Below, piece after piece: positions 6,049 to 8,010 of a DNA stretch of 8,010 bases; position 1 is the stretch's first letter, and each line of letters begins with the position of its first letter. The position numbers and the translations under genes are program-made. Source of the stretch: an uncultured Collinsella sp. (lineage in GTDB: Bacteria; Actinomycetota; Coriobacteriia; Coriobacteriales; Coriobacteriaceae); NCBI GenBank assembly GCA_900550595.1, contig URTB01000058.1:1-8010 (forward strand), in the 5' to 3' direction. Under the pieces are notes generated by a model, which saw only the letters and a program-made list of their open reading frames with translations, was not told where the DNA came from and searched no databases.

Positions 6049-6624
6049 ATGAGGCCGTTGTTGTTGCACGCTTGCTGTGCGCCGTGCTCGCTTGAGCCGG
6101 TTCGTCTGCTGCGCGAGGAAGGGTTTGAGCCCACAATCTGCTGGACCAACCCTAATATTCAGCCTCACGATGAATGGCAGCGGCGCTTGGACGAGCTGCG
6201 CCGGTGGTGTGCCGATGGCGACATCGAGCTTATCGAGGCGGGGGAGGACCGCGAGCGCTGGGAGGCCGGCGTGGCCCCGCTGGGCGCCGATCGGCCCCGT
6301 CGCTGTCGAGCGTGCTATGCCCTGCGCCTGGCCGAGGCATGCCGCGTGGCCCAGGAGCGCGGGGTTGAGTTTGTGGGCACGACGCTCGCCGTCTCGCCGT
6401 ATCAGCTGTTCGAGACCTGCAATGATGTGTTGGAGCGCTTGGCAGCGGCACATGGGCTCGTCCCGGTCATTCGTGATTTTCGCCCGTATTACCCCGAGGC
6501 GACGCGCCGTTCGCGCGAGTTGGGCATGTATCGGCAGAATTATTGCGGCTGCCGATTCTCGGCCGTCGAGGCGGCCATGGACCGCGCCCGCATCCGCGAC
6601 GAGCGCAAAGCGTCCAAAAAGTAG
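6049..6624 (+). CDS. queH: Epoxyqueuosine reductase QueH
   Basis: QueH performs the last step of queuosine synthesis, reducing epoxyqueuosine at the wobble position of tRNAs with GUN anticodons to queuosine; it is the non-homologous alternative to the cobalamin-dependent QueG. The 191-residue product begins with RPLLLHACCAPCS, whose three Cys (CCxxC) are family signatures, followed by WTNPNIQP, the RCRACYALRL segment with a CxxC pair, the GTTLAVSPYQ loop, RDFRPYY, and YRQNYCGCRFS with the CGC pair. All Cys expected for the Fe-S cluster, redox pair and metal site are present. The start at 6049 is preferred because GGAGGAG (6036-6042) lies 6 bases upstream; ATG at 6043 would abut this site and add only Met-Leu. 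The gene precedes queA by 64 bases, and the pairing with the preceding pathway enzyme supports the call. Confidence 0.95.
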   Translation: MRPLLLHACCAPCSLEPVRLLREEGFEPTICWTNPNIQPHDEWQRRLDELRRWCADGDIELIEAGEDRERWEAGVAPLGADRPRRCRACYALRLAEACRVAQERGVEFVGTTLAVSPYQLFETCNDVLERLAAAHGLVPVIRDFRPYYPEATRRSRELGMYRQNYCGCRFSAVEAAMDRARIRDERKASKK

Positions 6625-6688
6625 TTCTTTTAAGCTGGCAGCCTGCTAGGATGTAGAGCGGACTTTAGCTATATAAGGAGTATCCGAC

Positions 6689-7906
6689 GTGTCTATGCGT
6701 ACCGATGATTTTGACTACAACCTTCCTGAGGAACTGATCGCCCAGGCTCCTGCCGAGCCGCGCGACTCCTGCCGCCTGCTGGTGGTGGATCGCAAGGGCT
6801 CCCAGACGGGAACGCCGCTGGAGCACGGCGGTACCGTTGAGCACCGCATCTTCCGCGACATCATCGACTATATCGAGCCAGGCGATGTGCTCGTCATCAA
6901 CAAGACGCGCGTGATGCCGGCCCGCCTGATCGGTCGCAAAGCCGGCTCGGGTGGCGTGGTCGAGACGCTGCTGCTCAAGCGCCGCGAAGATGTTGACCCG
7001 CTGGGTCACGTTTGGGAGTGCCTGGTCAAGCCGGGCAAGCGCCTGAAACCCGGTGCTCAGATTGAGTATCGCGCCGGTGGCGCCCATGCGCCCGAGGGGG
7101 CTCCCGTGGTGCTGACAGCCGAGGTCGTCGACTTTGTCACTGATAGCCGCGGTGGCCGCCTGGTGCGTTTTGAGCCGGCCGGATGCAATGCCGCCGGCGA
7201 CCCGCGCACGCTCGACGAGGCCATCCATGCTGCCGGCCACGTGCCGCTGCCGCCCTACATTACCGATTACGAGGGAGATCCCGAGAAGTACCAGACCGTC
7301 TACGCCATGAAGGAGGAGCACTCGGCTGCCGCTCCCACGGCGGGTCTGCACTTTACCCCCGAGCTCATGGCCGCTATCGAGGCCAAGGGCGCGAAGTTTG
7401 CCGCCGTCGAGCTCGAGGTGGGCATCGATACCTTCCGTCTGGTGGAGGAGGACGACCCTACGCAGCACGTCATGCACACCGAGCGCTACCACGTGTCGCA
7501 GGAGGTTGTCGACGCCGTGCATAAGGCGAAGGCCGAGGGGCATCGCGTAATCGCCGTCGGCACCACCGCAGTGCGTTCGCTCGAGAGTGCGTTCGATGCG
7601 GAGGCGCCGGTGTCCGATCCGGCTGTGACGGCGCGCTATTTTGAGGGCCGCGAGGACGGCGCCGACACGCTCGGCCGCGGTGACATCGTGGTACGCGAGA
7701 ACGCGACGACGCAGCTCTACCTCATGCCCGGCTCGACTTATCACGTGGTCGACGCGCTGATCACGAACTTCCATGTGCCGCGCTCCACGCTCATGATGCT
7801 CGTCAGCGCGCTTGCCTCCCGCGACCAGATCATGGATGCCTACGCCGCCGCTATCGAAGAGCGTTACCGCTTCTTCAGCTTTGGCGACGCCATGCTCATT
7901 TGTTAG
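6689..7906 (+). CDS. queA: S-adenosylmethionine:tRNA ribosyltransferase-isomerase QueA
   Basis: QueA transfers and isomerises the ribosyl group of SAM onto preQ1 in position 34 of tRNA, giving epoxyqueuosine, the substrate of QueH next door. Signatures in the 405-residue product are FDYNLPEELIAQ (8-19), NKTRVMPARL (71-80), LVKPGKRLK (112-120), APTAGLHFT (215-223), GTTAVRSLE (291-299), ITNFHVPRSTLMMLVSA (358-374) and the C-terminal RFFSFGDAMLI (394-404). It is about 60 residues longer than common QueA proteins (about 340-350), from insertions at around 36-50, 126-165 and 303-335. The motif usually ending a TDxFIYPG-type stretch reads TTQLYLMPG here. The GTG at 6689 is preferred: AAGGAG (6675-6680) lies 8 bases upstream. 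ATG at 6695 is the alternative and would begin MRTDDFDYNLPEE. A TAGGAT (6647-6652) in the queH-queA gap could be an internal -10. Read-through from queH is also likely. Confidence 0.97.
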   Translation: MSMRTDDFDYNLPEELIAQAPAEPRDSCRLLVVDRKGSQTGTPLEHGGTVEHRIFRDIIDYIEPGDVLVINKTRVMPARLIGRKAGSGGVVETLLLKRREDVDPLGHVWECLVKPGKRLKPGAQIEYRAGGAHAPEGAPVVLTAEVVDFVTDSRGGRLVRFEPAGCNAAGDPRTLDEAIHAAGHVPLPPYITDYEGDPEKYQTVYAMKEEHSAAAPTAGLHFTPELMAAIEAKGAKFAAVELEVGIDTFRLVEEDDPTQHVMHTERYHVSQEVVDAVHKAKAEGHRVIAVGTTAVRSLESAFDAEAPVSDPAVTARYFEGREDGADTLGRGDIVVRENATTQLYLMPGSTYHVVDALITNFHVPRSTLMMLVSALASRDQIMDAYAAAIEERYRFFSFGDAMLIC

Positions 7907-7933
7907 TTACGCGGTTCTACGAACCGCGTAACT
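7905..7933. repeat. Perfect 13-bp hairpin at the end of queA, candidate terminator without a U-tract
   Basis: AGTTACGCGGTTC (7905-7917) and GAACCGCGTAACT (7921-7933) pair perfectly around a TAC loop. The stem begins inside the queA stop codon. The following bases GCTCGACGCTGC contain no T-run, so it is not a classic intrinsic terminator. It could stop transcription by another means, protect the mRNA 3' end, or be one arm of a dispersed palindromic repeat. Confidence 0.6.
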
Positions 7934-7969
7934 GCTCGACGCTGCAAACCCGCCAGAGCGGCAATCTGC
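7934..7969. other. GC-rich tail after the hairpin, no gene
   Basis: These 36 bases contain a small CCGC-CAGA-GCGG hairpin (7950-7961) and no open frame or ribosome binding site. This is the last genomic sequence before the adapter. Confidence 0.4.
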
Positions 7970-8010
7970 CTGTCTCTTATACACATCTGACGCTGCCGAC
8001 GAATAGAGAG
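7970..8010. other. Non-genomic sequence: Nextera/Tn5 adapter plus sample index
   Basis: CTGTCTCTTATACACATCT (7970-7988) is the reverse complement of the 19-bp Tn5 mosaic end. The next 14 bases, GACGCTGCCGACGA (7989-8002), complete the reverse complement of the Nextera Read 1 adapter. The last eight bases, ATAGAGAG, are the reverse complement of the Nextera i5 index CTCTCTAT (S502). These 41 bases are library-preparation sequence left at a contig end and not part of the organism. Confidence 0.97.

Noticed and set aside
6665..7774. A 369-codon minus-strand frame opposite queA
   Set aside because: Antisense shadow of an unmistakable queA.
7970..7988. Tn5/IS50 transposon end
   Set aside because: The 19-bp match is the engineered mosaic end followed by sequencing adapter and index, so it is library-derived and not a mobile element in the genome.

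Overview
The window is a GC-rich, gene-dense stretch of a bacterial chromosome and runs to the physical end of an assembled contig. GC-rich third codon positions, the mix of genes and several family variants suggest a gut actinomycete of the class Coriobacteriia, with a Collinsella-like genome as the best guess. This is an impression of style and not a database match.

Layout, left to right. (1) The 3' end of a DegV/FakB-type fatty-acid-binding protein gene on the + strand, followed by a strong hairpin terminator shared with (2), a convergent minus-strand gene for a TIM-barrel-like protein of unknown function. (3) A 192-nt intergenic region, then a 56-residue single-pass membrane protein on the + strand with a good ribosome binding site. 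(4) A minus-strand pair, a divergent methionyl-tRNA-synthetase-like protein followed by a NOL1/NOP2/Sun RNA m5C methyltransferase, both translation-related and probably co-transcribed. (5) A compact divergent promoter region, then a + strand DUF3267-like membrane zinc-metalloprotease homologue that may be translated from a leaderless mRNA. (6) queH and queA on the + strand, which together cover queuosine assembly from preQ1-tRNA: QueA makes epoxyqueuosine and QueH reduces it to queuosine. (7) A perfect 13-bp hairpin after queA, a short GC-rich tail, and then 41 bases that are not genomic: a Nextera/Tn5 transposase adapter followed by an 8-base sample index.

The common theme from about 1972 to 7906 is translation and RNA modification (tRNA charging, m5C methylation, wobble-base queuosine). 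No mobile element, CRISPR array, RNA gene or defence system was found. No stretch over 300 bases lacks a gene. The points most worth a second look are the adapter at the contig end, the altered catalytic and anticodon-binding motifs of the MetRS-like protein, the small membrane protein, and the inverted repeat in front of queH.
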